From assembly GCA_023213395.1 (NCBI GenBank), contig CM041465.1:153209741-153273740 (forward strand): DNA of 64,000 nt. The letters are read 5' to 3'. The notes beneath the pieces are model-generated. The model saw only the letters and a list, made by a program, of their open reading frames with translations. It did no database searches and was not told the origin of the DNA. This document shows, piece by piece, positions 47,722 through 58,448 of the stretch. Within the stretch, counting starts at the first letter, position 1; each line of letters begins with the position of its first letter. This DNA comes from Cycas panzhihuaensis. Lineage: Eukaryota; Cycadophyta. A program made the translations under genes and the position numbers.

Positions 47722-48464
47722 TGATCTAGAGCTGTTCACTTTCCAAAAAATAATTTTTCTTGGAGTTTTCTTGAATCTTACTCCGTGCTGCATCTAGGGT
47801 TGTGGCGTCCTCTTATTTCTGTCAAAAATTTCTGTCGAGATCCCCCATGTCCCTGTCTAGAAATTCGCTTAAAAGCATTTTCATTTGGGGCTGTTTTTCT
47901 GTTTTTCCACTTTTCTAATAGGTTTCAAAACGATTTGATAAATCTTGGAAAAATTCTTTTATTTTGTAGTTTTTCCTCTTTGAATGCGTAGAGGACACGT
48001 GTGTGCATCTTCTCCTCAAATTTTGTGCCAAATGGTTACCGTTTGTACTGCCAAAACCATTTTCATTTTTGTTATTTTTCTGTTTTTTGACTTCTGCGTA
48101 GCAGTTTCCGCAGTTGCATAGTAGTCTCCGCAGTTGTGCATAGCAGTGTAGCAGTCTTTGCAATTGTGCATAGCAGTCTCTGATTCTGACTGTAATAGCT
48201 CAGTAGCACTGTAGTATAGTAGCAACCGTAGCACTTGTGTAACACCTTGGTAGCACCTTGGTAGCAGTTATAGCACCTTGGTAGCAGTTATAGTACCTTT
48301 TTGCACTTGTAGAAATACATTTTTTTACATTTTTAAGCCTTTTAAAAACATATTTCTACTAAATGAAGACCATTAAGCCTTTTTAAGGCAATTTTCTACT
48401 ACATAAAGACCATTTACATGAAAAACAAAGTATTTAGAGTATTTTAAAGATCTGAAACGGATCA
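47722..48464 (-). repeat. 5' LTR of H, shortened
   Basis: It is 743 bp against 1,120 bp for the 3' LTR. It lacks most of the left 440 bp of the other copy (the GCATGCTTAATAAAGCAC block and beyond), apart from the TGATCT terminus. GTAGCAG/CACCTTG repeats fill 48095-48300, longer than in the 3' LTR. Confidence 0.8.
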
Positions 48465-48526
48465 ATTCCATCCTTTAGACTTTTAAAGGATTTGTGGCCA
48501 ACTTCGAATGAGCAAAATTAATAGCA
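48465..48526. other. Junction between H and A, possibly start of N's LTR
   Basis: After H ends, TTTTAAAGGATT precedes TGTGGCCAACTTCG at about 48493. That stretch resembles the TGGCCGACTTAT repeats on the far side of A, so this may be the first 39 bp of N's LTR. Confidence 0.4.
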
Positions 48527-48531
48527 CTTTC

Positions 48532-49075
48532 TGTGAGAAAAGGCCAAAGGATTAAAGTGCCTAGGACCTATAAAGCCAAGATCTTGAAGATAGTTCACCT
48601 CTAGTTCTAAATAACGTAAGAGCAAAACTAAGATCAGGAAGATCAAGGAAGCAAGATGATACCAAGGTGTGAGGAGGAGGAATTAGTCCTACTCCAAAGA
48701 ATACCAATTGATTAGCAAAATGGCAGCATAACATTACATTTCAACTCTACATATGAGACATGAGGAGAGGTCTCAATATATAGAGTAACTGAGGTTACCT
48801 AACACCATTTGATGTTTGTTAAGTGGCAAACATCCAAGGTACATGCAATGTATGGCTTGCATGTCATGCATGAGGGATGTGTCCATTAGGCTCTCAAGTG
48901 AGCAAAAGTGCAAGAGGGTCCATTTAACCCTTTAGTTATAATGTTATGTCACTAGAATGAAAGTGGGTGTGCACTTTATCACTTAAGTGATTAGTCACCC
49001 CATAAAGTACAAAATAATGAATAAAAGAATAAAAGAAGAAAGTACATATTTAACATGAAAACCTAAGGTTTAACA
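48532..49075 (-). repeat. 3' LTR of A
   Basis: It starts TGTGAGAAAAGG and ends GGTTTAACA on the + strand, 544 bp. It contains the 12-bp palindrome TCACTTAAGTGA at 48980-48991. Confidence 0.92.
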
Positions 49076-49090
49076 TCCCCCCTTACTGTT
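49076..49090 (-). other. Polypurine tract of A
   Basis: The - strand reads AACAGTAAGGGGGGA next to the 3' LTR. Confidence 0.85.
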
Positions 49091-50640
49091 TACAATGTTA
49101 AGTCGGATGGCAAGACCATCTCTGAATTTTACAATATTTTCTCTACCAAGATGCTTGGTAAAGATATCTATTGTCTGCTCCTCTGTAGGTCTGTGTACTA
49201 GAGGTTGATTTCACCATTCTGCACATGCTCTCTGATGAAGTGATGATGAACCTTGATGTTTTTAGTCCGTGCATGAAAGACTGGATTCTTTGCCAACTTG
49301 AGTACACTCTAATTATTACAACATATCCTGGTGGGGTGATTTTACTCAAGTCCAAGCTCCTCAAGTATCTGTCATAGCCAGATAGTCTCACAAGTTGCAC
49401 TGACAACGGCTTTGTATTCTACTTCAGTGGAGGACAAGGCAACATTGGGTTGCTTTTTGCAACTCCACAAAACAACTCCTGAACCAAGGGTAAAGCAGTA
49501 GCCTGAGGTGGATCTCTGGCTATCCTGATAACCTGCCCAATCAAAATCTAAGAACCCTTCCAAGATAAAGTCCTCATTATGTGCATACTAAATGCCATGC
49601 TGCAATGTTCCTTTGATGTATTTGGGTATGCGTTTTGCTGCATTCCAATGTTTCTGATTGGGTTGAAACATGTATCTAGAATAAATCCCAACTGCAAATG
49701 AAATATCCGATCAAGTGTTGGTGAGATAAGTGAGGCTACCAATCAACTGTCAGTAAAGAGTAGGATCTGCAGGTTCAGCTTCCTCATTAAGAGGAAGCTT
49801 TGTTCCATTCTCCATAGGTGTTGGTGCTAGTTTACAGTCATGCATCTTGAACCGCTACAAAATGTTCCAAGAATATTTTTCTTGGGATATGAAGATAGAT
49901 CCAGGTTGTTGCCACACCTCAAAGCCTAGAAAATAATGTAGTAGTCTGAGATCTGTCATCTCGAATGTTCTCTTCAAGTCATCCTAGAGAATGTGTATCA
50001 TCTTAGTGTCATTACCAGTGATCACTAAGTCATCAACATACAAGACAATAAAAATAACATGGTCTTTCTCAACTCTGATGTACAAGTTGGGGCCTGATGT
50101 GGATTGATGAAAACCATGTCTCAAAAAATAATCATCAATTTTGGAGTACCATGCCCGAGGAGCTTGTTTCAAGCCATACAAAGCCTTTTTCAGACGATAA
50201 ACCAAGTGCTCCTTACCTTGTACTTTGTGACCAGGAGGTTGTTCCAAATATACCTCCTCTTGAAGATCGCCATTGAAAAAGGCGCTTTTCACATCCATCT
50301 GATATGTTGGCCATTTACATTGAGCAGCTAAGGCCAAGATGAGTCTGATGGTGTTCATATTGGCAACATGTGCAAAAGTCTCCTCATAGTCAATGCCTTC
50401 TTTTTGTTTGAACCCTTTTGCAACAAGTCGCGCCTTATTGCGCTTGAGTGTACCATCAGAATGGAATTTGGTCTTGTAGATCCATTTGCAATTAATTGCC
50501 TATTTATGCTCAGACAATTCAACCAAATCCCATGTTCCATTCTTTTCAATAGAATAGATTTCTTCATCCATAGCAGTTTTCCAATTATCATTTTGAGATG
50601 TCTCCTCAAATGTGAAGGGCTCATCAACACAAAGTACATT
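49091..50640 (-). pseudogene. A reverse transcriptase and RNase H
   Basis: The stretch 50358-49984 is open: [19 protein letters not shown], then [19 protein letters not shown], and the YVDD box ([15 protein letters not shown]) near 50030. RNase H includes DFDWAGYQDSQRSTSGYC at about 49550 and ALSSTEVEYKAV near 49430. Stops (several TAG) break the frame between these blocks. Catalytic residues are visible. Confidence 0.9.
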
Positions 50641-51900
50641 AGTCATGAGTGCATAATTGGTTTGCTACTTATATTTTGATGGATGCTTTCCTTCAATAAT
50701 TTGGCTATCTTGAAAAATTGAAGTAAACCATTTTGGCAATTTTTTAACTGAAGTAACTTGAACCTCAATGTCTTCTGGTCTGAGTGATAGATCAAAAGAC
50801 GATTGTTAGGATCAAGTGGAGTAGTATTTGTTGATGTAGACGGTCCAGCTGGTGTAGATGGAGTACATGATGTGGAAGATTGAGAGGGAATGAAGTAATC
50901 AACAATCTTTTTACCTTTATCAAAAGGAGGTCGAAAGGATGTAGTTTCCAACTCCTTAGGCTCTTCTTCAACAAAGATTACATCTCTTAAGAGATGCATT
51001 TTCTTTCTAATAGAGGATCATTCAACTTGTAAGCTTTACTATAAATGGCATAACCTACAAAGATGCATTTTAGACTATGTTTTTCTAACTTAGATCTTTG
51101 CTGATCGAGGATGTGCATATATGCAGTACACCCAAATATTCTTAAGTGACTGACAGTTGGCTTCTTACCAGACCAGGCTTCTTCTGGTGTGATGTCAACG
51201 ACTGTTGAAGTAGGACTCCGATTTGCCACAACTGTGTGAAATGCTTCCGCCGAATATGCTCATGTGAGTCCTTTTGCATACATCATGGCTTTGGCATGTT
51301 TGCCAAAGTCCTATTCATACCGTTCAGAGACTCTGTTTTGTTGAGAAGTAGTGAGTTGTCTCCAAATGCCATTATCCTTGCAGAATTGAGTGAATTCGTT
51401 TGAAGTGAATTCACCTCTATTATCTGACCTTAGTATTTTGGTTGTATAGCCAAATTCTTTCTCTACTTTAAGCTTGAATTCCTTGAACTTCTGGAATGCT
51501 TCAGACTTCTATTTGAGGAAGTAAACCCAAACTTTGTGAGAGAAGTCATCTATGAAGGAGATATAATATAATGCACCTCTAAAAGATGTTGTAGACATTG
51601 GTCCCCATAAATCAGAATGTATCAGCTGTAAAGGATATGATGCACACCATGCTTTGCCTTTAGGAAAAGGCAATCTATGTTGTGTCCCCATTATACAAGC
51701 TTCACAAAGGCATTTAGAACCATATAGCTTGGGAAGTCGATGCACCATACTCTTGTTTACCATCAACTTGAGATTGTCTAAACTCAAGTGGCCTAGACAA
51801 TGATGCCAAAGCTGCATGTTTGTTGATAATGGCATGACAGAGTAAGTAGAATCAGAAGTTATGTTATTTGCATCCAACTTACAAAGACCATGGTTTTCAT
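50641..51900 (-). pseudogene. A integrase and linker
   Basis: LWHHCLGHLSLDNL and CEACIMGTQHR give the HHCC zinc region. The core follows: HSDLWGPM, then YYISFIDDFSHKVWVYF (Asp present), ILRSDNRGEFTS (Asp present), then a stretch with several stops, ANRSPTSTVVDITPEEAW, and LRIFGCTAYMHI. The Ser/Thr/Pro-rich linker runs to 50643. Confidence 0.88.
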
Positions 51901-52260
51901 GACCAATGTCTACAATCTGATCATGCTTGTCACTAATAACACAATTCCCATTTTTAAACAAAATGCTTATTTGTTGCTTGTCCAATTGGCTAACAGATAG
52001 CAAGTTCTTCTCCATGAAAGGAATGTAGTAGGCATCACTATTGGGAAATGTTAAAGAAGGATTTGAAGAAGAATGAAATGAGGCAAAGTCAACTTTGCCT
52101 ATACCAGAGATCTCCATTGATTCATTGTTGCCAAAAGTTACTAATTTACCATTTCCTTTTTTGATGTCTTGAAGAAGTTCTTCACTTCTAGTCATATGTT
52201 GTGATGCCCCTGAATTGATGATCCAAGTTTGATCAGCATCTAAAGTATGATAAGCACAAA
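51901..52260 (-). pseudogene. A protease, catalytic Asp changed to Asn
   Basis: The active site reads WIINSGASQHMT; the family has W-I/L-I-D-S-G-A-S. The codon at 52214-52216 is AAT on the - strand, a single G-to-A from GAT. Downstream, the VTFGNNESM and KNLLSVSQL blocks are normal. With Asn in place of Asp the enzyme should be inactive. Confidence 0.85.
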
Positions 52261-53266
52261 GTAATTTATCCTCTTCTGTAAACTAATTTATGTGGCATTG
52301 ATTGCAACCTCTAAACCCCCCCCTTCCTCTTTGACCTCCTCGATATGCACCTCGATTTGGTCGAGGGGGATATTGTTGTTGTTGTTGAAACCGCTACTAC
52401 TGTTGGAACTACTGACGAGGTTGTTGTTGTCTCTGATGTGGTTGTTGTTATTGTGTACGCTAAAGATCGGCTTTCTTCTTTCGACAATCAGGAGCAATAT
52501 GGCCAACCTTACCACAATAATGATAGATATCATTGGCTTTTGAAGTGCCAATGTTCATATTCCCAAACTATTTTATAAATGAAGGTTTGGGAGTTTGTTT
52601 GGCCTTCAACTTGGCCATGAAAACTCTTGAAGTAGATGCACCATTATCATTTTCTTTATCATAGATTTGCTCCTCTTGAAATAACAAACTCTCTAGTTGA
52701 TTGAAGGTCATTGTAGAAAGAGAGCCATCTTGAGTGATAGATGAAATAAAGCCATTGAAATCTTTAAGCAAAGCTCGAATGGTGGTGGTGACAAGTTCAT
52801 CCTTGAGGCAGTTTTGCCTAAAGTAATTATTCAATTCATTACAAATTTCATTAATGGAAGTAAGAAATGTCGGCATAGGCTTTAAATACTTTATTGAATA
52901 AAGCTTTGCTTTGACAAACAAAATGCGAGCTTCATCTCGCCTTTCATACAGGGAGGACAAAATGTTCCATGCTTGCTTAGAAGTTTCAGCATTTGCAATA
53001 TTTTGATCAACATTTACGTCAATAACCATATGCAAAAATGCCAAGGCTATTTCATCCTTGGCTTCTCAAGAAGCAACATAATCAATATCAGGATCAACAA
53101 CCACACCATCAACTTCTATAGGTTTAGATACAAGATATCTACCAAAAACATAGCCCCAAAGTTCATTCATCTTTAAGAGGTTTTCTATTTGCCTCTTCAA
53201 ATCTTGATAATTCTCTTGTCCTATCAACTTGATTATGCATGCATTGAACATATTTAAAGCAGCCAT
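52261..53266 (-). pseudogene. A gag, knuckle missing its first Cys
   Basis: Start ATG 53266 (MAALNMFNACI). The UBN2-type core is at 53044-52568: SKQAWNILSSLYERRDEAR, then FLTSINEICNEL, then MTFNQLESLLFQEE. One stop after DPDIDYVAS separates the start from the core. The knuckle near 52480-52525 reads Y-H-Y-C-G-K-V-G-H-I-A-P-D-C; the first Cys is Tyr (TGT to TAT, 52523-52525). A Gly/Asn-rich region follows the knuckle. Confidence 0.87.
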
Positions 53267-55551
53267 GTTTAAGTTGTAGAAGGCTTGAAGCTAGCAGATG
53301 GCTTGGAAACTCAATGCTTTCGTCACTTAAGTTCCACCTTCTAACAAAACCAATAGTCTCAATCTTACTAGAAGATCCAACAACTGAATGGAGTGGTGAG
53401 GGGTGGAGGACTAGGCAAAAGAGTTGGTCTAACCCTAATCTATAAAGGAGATCCAACAGTTGACCAAGCCAAATCTAGGACAACGCAGGTAGGGTTGATC
53501 TGCATGGATATACCATGCTTTCTTTGGGATTCATAGCCCCAATAACACCCTTTTCAAACCTCCTTTCCCTCAAGCAACTTTAATTGCCGTGCACTGACCA
53601 TATAGTTGGTTGGTCCCCTAGGGAATGCACCAAGCTTAAGGTTATTTTAGAGGCAAGGTGTGAACCTTTTTCGGGCCTCTCCTACTTGATTTTAAAGTTC
53701 ACTTTTAGAAGGTGTAAGTGGACTTTAGAATAAGTTTTATTTGAATGATGCAGATGCTTGATTTTATAATGATAAAAGAGCTTCAAGGTGAAATAATTAA
53801 GTACATCACAATGATCACTTGAGTGATTTACAAGAGCACTTTTAATGTGAAAAAGAGTGCTATCGAATCCAAGTAAAGTAAAGTGCTTAAGTACAAGGAA
53901 AATATTGACACTTTAAAGAAGATGCTAAGTGCTTCAAAGCATAAAGTCTTTGTGTAAAGAATGCAAGTGGATTCCTTTTAATGTTTGAAGAGAAGAGGGA
54001 AGAGTCACTTGCAAGTTGAAGACGCTAAGCACCACATGTTGGGACTTTGAAATAGTCCCAACAATCAACAAAATAAAGTGATTTTATTAAGTAAAGATGT
54101 TTTTGAGCCCCCTTTTGTGACTAAGGGCAATAGGTCACCATGCAAGGTGCCTTAAAAAAAAATGTTAAGATAGTGATAAAAAATCACTTTAACAAAGTGT
54201 TAACACTTAAAATCACTTTATCAAGGCCTTTAAACACTTATACAACATGAAGCAAGTGTTAAATGAGGCAGAAAATGCCAAAAGTCAAAAGCTAAAATTT
54301 CACTTTATTTACAACTTTGAATAGCAAGAACACCATGTAGGGAGACTTGAATGAGGGCTTAAACTAGCGAATTTAATCTTCAAAGATAGGAGACTGGTTG
54401 AGCTATAGTGATTTAATGAAATCACTAGTTACAACAAAGATTTTAATTCTCAAAAATTGAAAAAAATTTGATTTTTCCTTTTAAAATATTAGGCCAAATG
54501 TCAGAAATGAGTAAGAGAAGGCTTAAAAGAGAAAGAAAAATATCACTTTTTAGAGTGCAGATCACTTGGAAGGCTGAAATAAGTCTCTAAATCATAGCAT
54601 TTTGAGTGATAAAGTCTCTTGACAAAAAGACACTAGAAAAATAATGATTTTGATTTAAAATAGGTGTTTTAATGTTTGAACTTGAGTTAAAAAGGTAAGT
54701 TTAGAATAAAAGTGTTATGTAAAATGGAATATACTCATGAATATTCCAAATAACATATCATAAAGTTTAAACTTATGAAAATATTAAAGAAATTTTAGAA
54801 GCTTCTAAAAGATTGAATTGAAATGACGTGGGACAACAACGGCCATGGACACATAGGAGCTCATATCTCTTTAACGGATCAGCGGATCAAGCTAAAACTT
54901 CAGAGGTAGGGGCGCCCACCATAGATGGAGGTCTTGTGCAAATTTCAACTAGTTATGACAAGTGTGGAGAGAGAACGAACTATATGTGTCTTTGGAGAGG
55001 CTCCTAGGTCAGATGATGAAAAATCTGCAATGTGACTATCTATAGCTCCATCTCTTCTTCGTAGAATATCCATGGTGCCTTTTAAGAGCTGTGTAGAGAT
55101 TCTCAGATAAGCAAGAGCCTTTAGGAGTGGTGCACGAGCAATTTGTGCTTTTTGAGTGGGGTTTGAGGGTTGAAAACAACCCAAAAATACTTCACAGCCA
55201 ACAGAGAGTTAGTAGCTCATGATAATCTTAGTCAATGAGCTTTAGAATTCTTTAAAATACTCCTAGACCTTGATTTGTGAGAAGAACCAGCAAAAAAATT
55301 TAGTTTTTAGTGCAAAAACACATAAAAACGTGAGTAAAACTAGCTTGAAACCTCTGAAAAAAAGTCTTAGATCAGAGTGCAATCATTTCCAACCTTCAAA
55401 ATACTTCATAACAGCCTTGATCTGCAAAAATGAGCTTGAATAATCCTTGGAATGCCTTCAGAGAGTGAAGGTTGTCACCAAGGGGGTGTAAAAACCCACT
55501 CTAAGCCTCCTTTGAAGTAGAATTCAAAATAAAGGGAACTAGTCTCCTCTA
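53267..55551 (-). other. A untranslated leader of about 2.3 kb
   Basis: Copia leaders are usually much shorter. No further gag-like sequence was found. It has an 80-codon ORF at 55184-54945 with no recognisable motif, and many AAGTG/CACTT repeats between 53750 and 54300, including TCACTTGAGTGA near 53816. It may hold packaging signals or an old insertion. Confidence 0.6.
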
Positions 55552-55563
55552 GCTCTGATACCA
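55552..55563 (-). other. Primer binding site of A
   Basis: The - strand reads TGGTATCAGAGC, a perfect initiator tRNA-Met match, 2 bp from the LTR. Confidence 0.93.
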
Positions 55564-55565
55564 AA

Positions 55566-56111
55566 TATAAGAAAATGACAAAGGATTAAAGTGCCTAAGA
55601 CCTATAAAGCCAAGATCTTGAAGATAGTTCACCTCTAGTTCTAAATAACATAAGAGTAAAACTAAGATAAGGAAGATCAAGGAAGCAAGATGATACCAAG
55701 GTGTGAGGAAGAGGAATTAGTCCTACTCCAAAGAATACCAATTGATTAGCAAAATGGCAGCATAACATTACACTTCAACTCTACATATGAGACATGAAGA
55801 GAGGTCTCAATATATAGACTAACTGAGGTTACCTAACACCATTGGATGTTTGCCAAGTGGCAAACATCCAAGGTACATGCAATGTATGGCTTGCATGTCA
55901 TGCATGAGGAACATGTGTCCATTAAGATTTCAAGTGAGCAAAAGTGCATGAGGGTCCATTTGACCCTTTAGTTACAATGTTATGTCACTAGGATGAAAGT
56001 GGGTGTGCACTTTATCACTTAAGTGATTAGTCACCCCATAAAGTACAAAATAATGAATGAAAGAATAAAAGAATAAAGTACATACTTAATATGTAAACAT
56101 AAGGTTTAACA
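55566..56111 (-). repeat. 5' LTR of A
   Basis: It is 546 bp and matches 48532-49075 closely. It begins TATAAG where the 3' copy begins TGTGAG, so the terminal CA beside the primer site is TA. The palindrome TCACTTAAGTGA is at 56015-56026. Confidence 0.92.
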
Positions 56112-56116
56112 CTTTC

Positions 56117-56581
56117 TGGCTAAATTTACAATACATTATGGCCGACTTATATTCCTTACTTTGGATGACTTATATCTTCTGTTTTGGCTGAGTTATATCT
56201 TCTATTCTGACCAACTTATATCTTTTGTTCTTGTTGAGTTTCATAAACGCATTTTGAGCGGCTTATATAAGGAGATTTTGGGCTCCTTCCTAAGGCATCT
56301 TAAGGACTTTTGGACTACTGTATTTTCGGCCTAGAACACTGCATTTTGGAGGGCACCTCGCCTCGAAGAGGAAAGACTAGGATAAACATCTTATCTGTAA
56401 GTTTTGTATGTTATATTTTGCTCTATTTTACTTGATATTTAATTTGTTTTGTATATTTATATGTAAGAAGTACATCATATTGCATCCACTTTCAATCAAT
56501 TGTATGAATTCTTTCCATACTTTGGCAATATTTCTATGCTAGTTAGCCATTTGTCTATGTAAATTCTTGGGGCTTTCTTCA
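56117..56581 (+). repeat. Element N: 5' LTR, right part
   Basis: The stretch ends TTCTTCA immediately before a primer site, with a TATA-like CTTATATAAGG at 56261-56271. Its left part is probably at 48493-48531, beyond A. The full LTR would be about 500 bp. Confidence 0.6.
56144..56281 (+). repeat. 23-bp tandem repeat upstream of TATA box in N
   Basis: Degenerate units with the core GACTTATATCTTCTGTT start near 56144, 56167, 56190, 56213, 56236 and 56259. The last merges with the TATA-like element. Confidence 0.7.
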
Positions 56582-56583
56582 AG

Positions 56584-56595
56584 TGGTATGAGAGC
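56584..56595 (+). other. Primer binding site of N
   Basis: TGGTATGAGAGC follows the LTR, one change from the initiator tRNA-Met complement. Confidence 0.78.
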
Positions 56596-56769
56596 TTCAT
56601 TTTGAAGACATCTTCAAGAAAGCTTGTCTCTTGTTAACAAAGAAAATCAAGGGAAAAACAAGGAAAATTTCGACTCCCCCCCCTCCCTTGCCTTGACTTC
56701 TTTTCCCAATATCCCAACCTTTCTCCTAAATGGAATTAAGATTGGGAAGGACTCTTTAACAAAGCAAGA

Positions 56770-57153
56770 TGTTGAATAATTTGTTAGTAACGATAGGAGA
56801 TGTAGATAAAAGGGTTGACCAATTAAATGATAAGGTGTCAAAGAAGGACAACTTTATGACAAGTTTAGACCATACCCTAAAGGATCTCTAAAATTCACTA
56901 AACAACATAAACAAGAGGCTACACAATATCAAAGAAGGAGGAGGAACTTTAGGAGAAGATAAATTTCAAGAACACAAAGATCACTGGGAGCTTGAAGAAG
57001 AATTCTACGAATAAAAGAACCAAAGAAATCACAAGGATTTTGAACTAAGAAATGGCCTCAAAGGGACAAAATTCTTTTAGAAAAATTTAACCCTAATAAA
57101 TCAAGGGATATTTGTAGTTGGATACTTCAAATGGAAATATATTTTCAAGCATA
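56770..57153 (+). pseudogene. N gag N-terminus, truncated by B
   Basis: A + strand frame from MLNNLLVTIGDVDKRVDQL, then NLNNINKRLHN-like coiled sequence, leads through LEKFNPNKSRDICSW to LQMEIYFQA, the start of a gypsy capsid. B begins at 57154. The remainder of N is not in the window unless it lies beyond 64000. Confidence 0.65.
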
Positions 57154-57699
57154 TGTTGAAAATGGCTATAAAACTACAATTCCCAAGATCTAGAAGATTG
57201 ATTCTCTCTAGTTCTAGAAAGCAAGAGATCAAAGCTAACAATGAAAATAAGATTCAAATGAACAAGATCAAAGCATAAAGAGAATGAGCAAGATGATATC
57301 AAATGGGAGGAGATGGAATTGCTCCAATCTCCAAATGAATATTAGTTTGATTAGCAAATTGGTAACAGAACAATACAATTGAAACTCTATATGAGAAACA
57401 TGAGAAGGGGTCTCAATATATAGAGTGACAGAAGAGACTTAAGGCATTGGATGTTTGACAAGTGTCAAACGTCTAAGCTATATGCTTTGCATATAGGACG
57501 TGTGTCCTTTTGGGCTCTCAAGTGAGCAAAAGTGCATGAGGGTCATTTGACCCTTGAGTGACAATGTTACGTCACTAGGAAAGAATGTGGGTGTGCACTT
57601 TATCACTTAAGTGATAAGCCACCCCATAAAGTACAAAGGTACAAATACTACATGAAAAGTAAAGTACATATACTTAACATATAAACATAAGGTTTAACA
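57154..57699 (-). repeat. 3' LTR of B
   Basis: It is 546 bp, starts TGTTGAAAATGG and ends GTTTAACA. It is clearly related to A's LTRs but more divergent. The palindrome TCACTTAAGTGA is at 57603-57614. Confidence 0.88.
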
Positions 57700-58448
57700 T
57701 CCCTCCTTACTATTTACGATGTTAAGTCGGACCCCTAGACCTTCTCTAAATTTTACAAATTTTTCTCTACCAAGAGGCTTGGTAAAGATATTTACTGTCT
57801 GCTACTCTGCAGGTCTATATTAGAGGTTGATCTCACTGTTCTGCACATGCTCTTTGATGAAGTGATGATGAACCTCGATGTGTTTGGTCCATGTATGAAA
57901 AATTAGATTCTTGGCCAACTTGAGCACACTTTGATTACTGTAATATATCCTAGTGAGGTGATATTGCTCAAGTTCAAGCTTTCCAAGAATTCGACGAAGC
58001 CAAATAGCCTCACAAGTTGTGCTAACTATAACTTTATACTCTGCTTCTGTGGAGGACAAGGTAACATTGGGTTGCTTCTTGTAACTCCATGAAACAACTC
58101 CAAAACCAAGGGTAAAATAATAACCTAAGGTTGATCTCTTGATATCTTGGCATTCTGCCCAATTTGAGTCTAAGAACCATTCCAAGATGAAGTTCTTATT
58201 ATGTGCATATTGATGGCCATGCTACAATGTACCTTTGATATATTTCAGTATGCGTTTTACTGCATTCTAATATTTCTGATTGGGTTGAGACATGTATCTA
58301 AAGCAAATCCCAACTGCAAATGAAATGTCCGAGTGAGGGTTGGTAAGGTAGATGAGGCTACCAATCAGTTGCTAGTAAAGAGTGGGATCTGCAAGTTTAG
58401 CTTCCTTATTGAGAGTAAGCTTTGTTCCATTCTTCATGGGTGTAGGTG
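57700..58448 (-). pseudogene. B RNase H and end of RT
   Basis: The stretch 58185-57820 is open: DSNWAECQDIKRSTLGYYF, then TLSSTEAEYKVIVSTTCEA, then KHIEVHHHFIKEHVQ. Upstream, QLIGSLIYLTN and SDISFAVGI can be read to 58448. The RNase H active-site acidic residues are visible. Confidence 0.87.

Larger units (their letters stand above)
31813..48464 (-). mobile_element. Element H: chromodomain gypsy, interrupted by X
   Basis: The 3' LTR is at 31813-32932 and the 5' LTR at 47722-48464, with gag-pol on the - strand between them. X (36082-46132) sits inside the protease region. Without X the element is about 6.6 kb. It is the same family as G1, but with far fewer stops. The flanking pentamers (ATAAG, ATTCC) differ and the 5' LTR is about 380 bp shorter, so the two ends may have been joined or altered by recombination. 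Confidence 0.9.
48532..56111 (-). mobile_element. Element A: Ty1/copia with a 2.3-kb leader
   Basis: It is 7,580 bp with LTRs at 48532-49075 and 55566-56111 and an exact CTTTC duplication. On the - strand the order is primer site, leader of about 2.3 kb, gag, protease, integrase, RT, RNase H, polypurine tract. B (57154-58448) is a partial second copy of the family. Long reading frames persist, so A is among the younger insertions. Confidence 0.93.
48527..56116. repeat. Target-site duplication of A: CTTTC on each side
   Basis: CTTTC lies at 48527-48531 and at 56112-56116, directly outside A's two LTRs. Confidence 0.92.
57154..58448 (-). mobile_element. Element B: A-family copia, 3' part
   Basis: The 3' LTR (57154-57699) is followed on the + strand by RNase H and the end of RT in reverse. 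It matches A up to CCAACACCTAT and then stops at C's LTR. The left flanking pentamer is GCATA; its partner is not visible. Confidence 0.88.

Noticed and set aside
54945-55184. 80-codon ORF in A's leader
   Set aside because: No motif is visible, it is not in frame with gag, and no second copy supports conservation.
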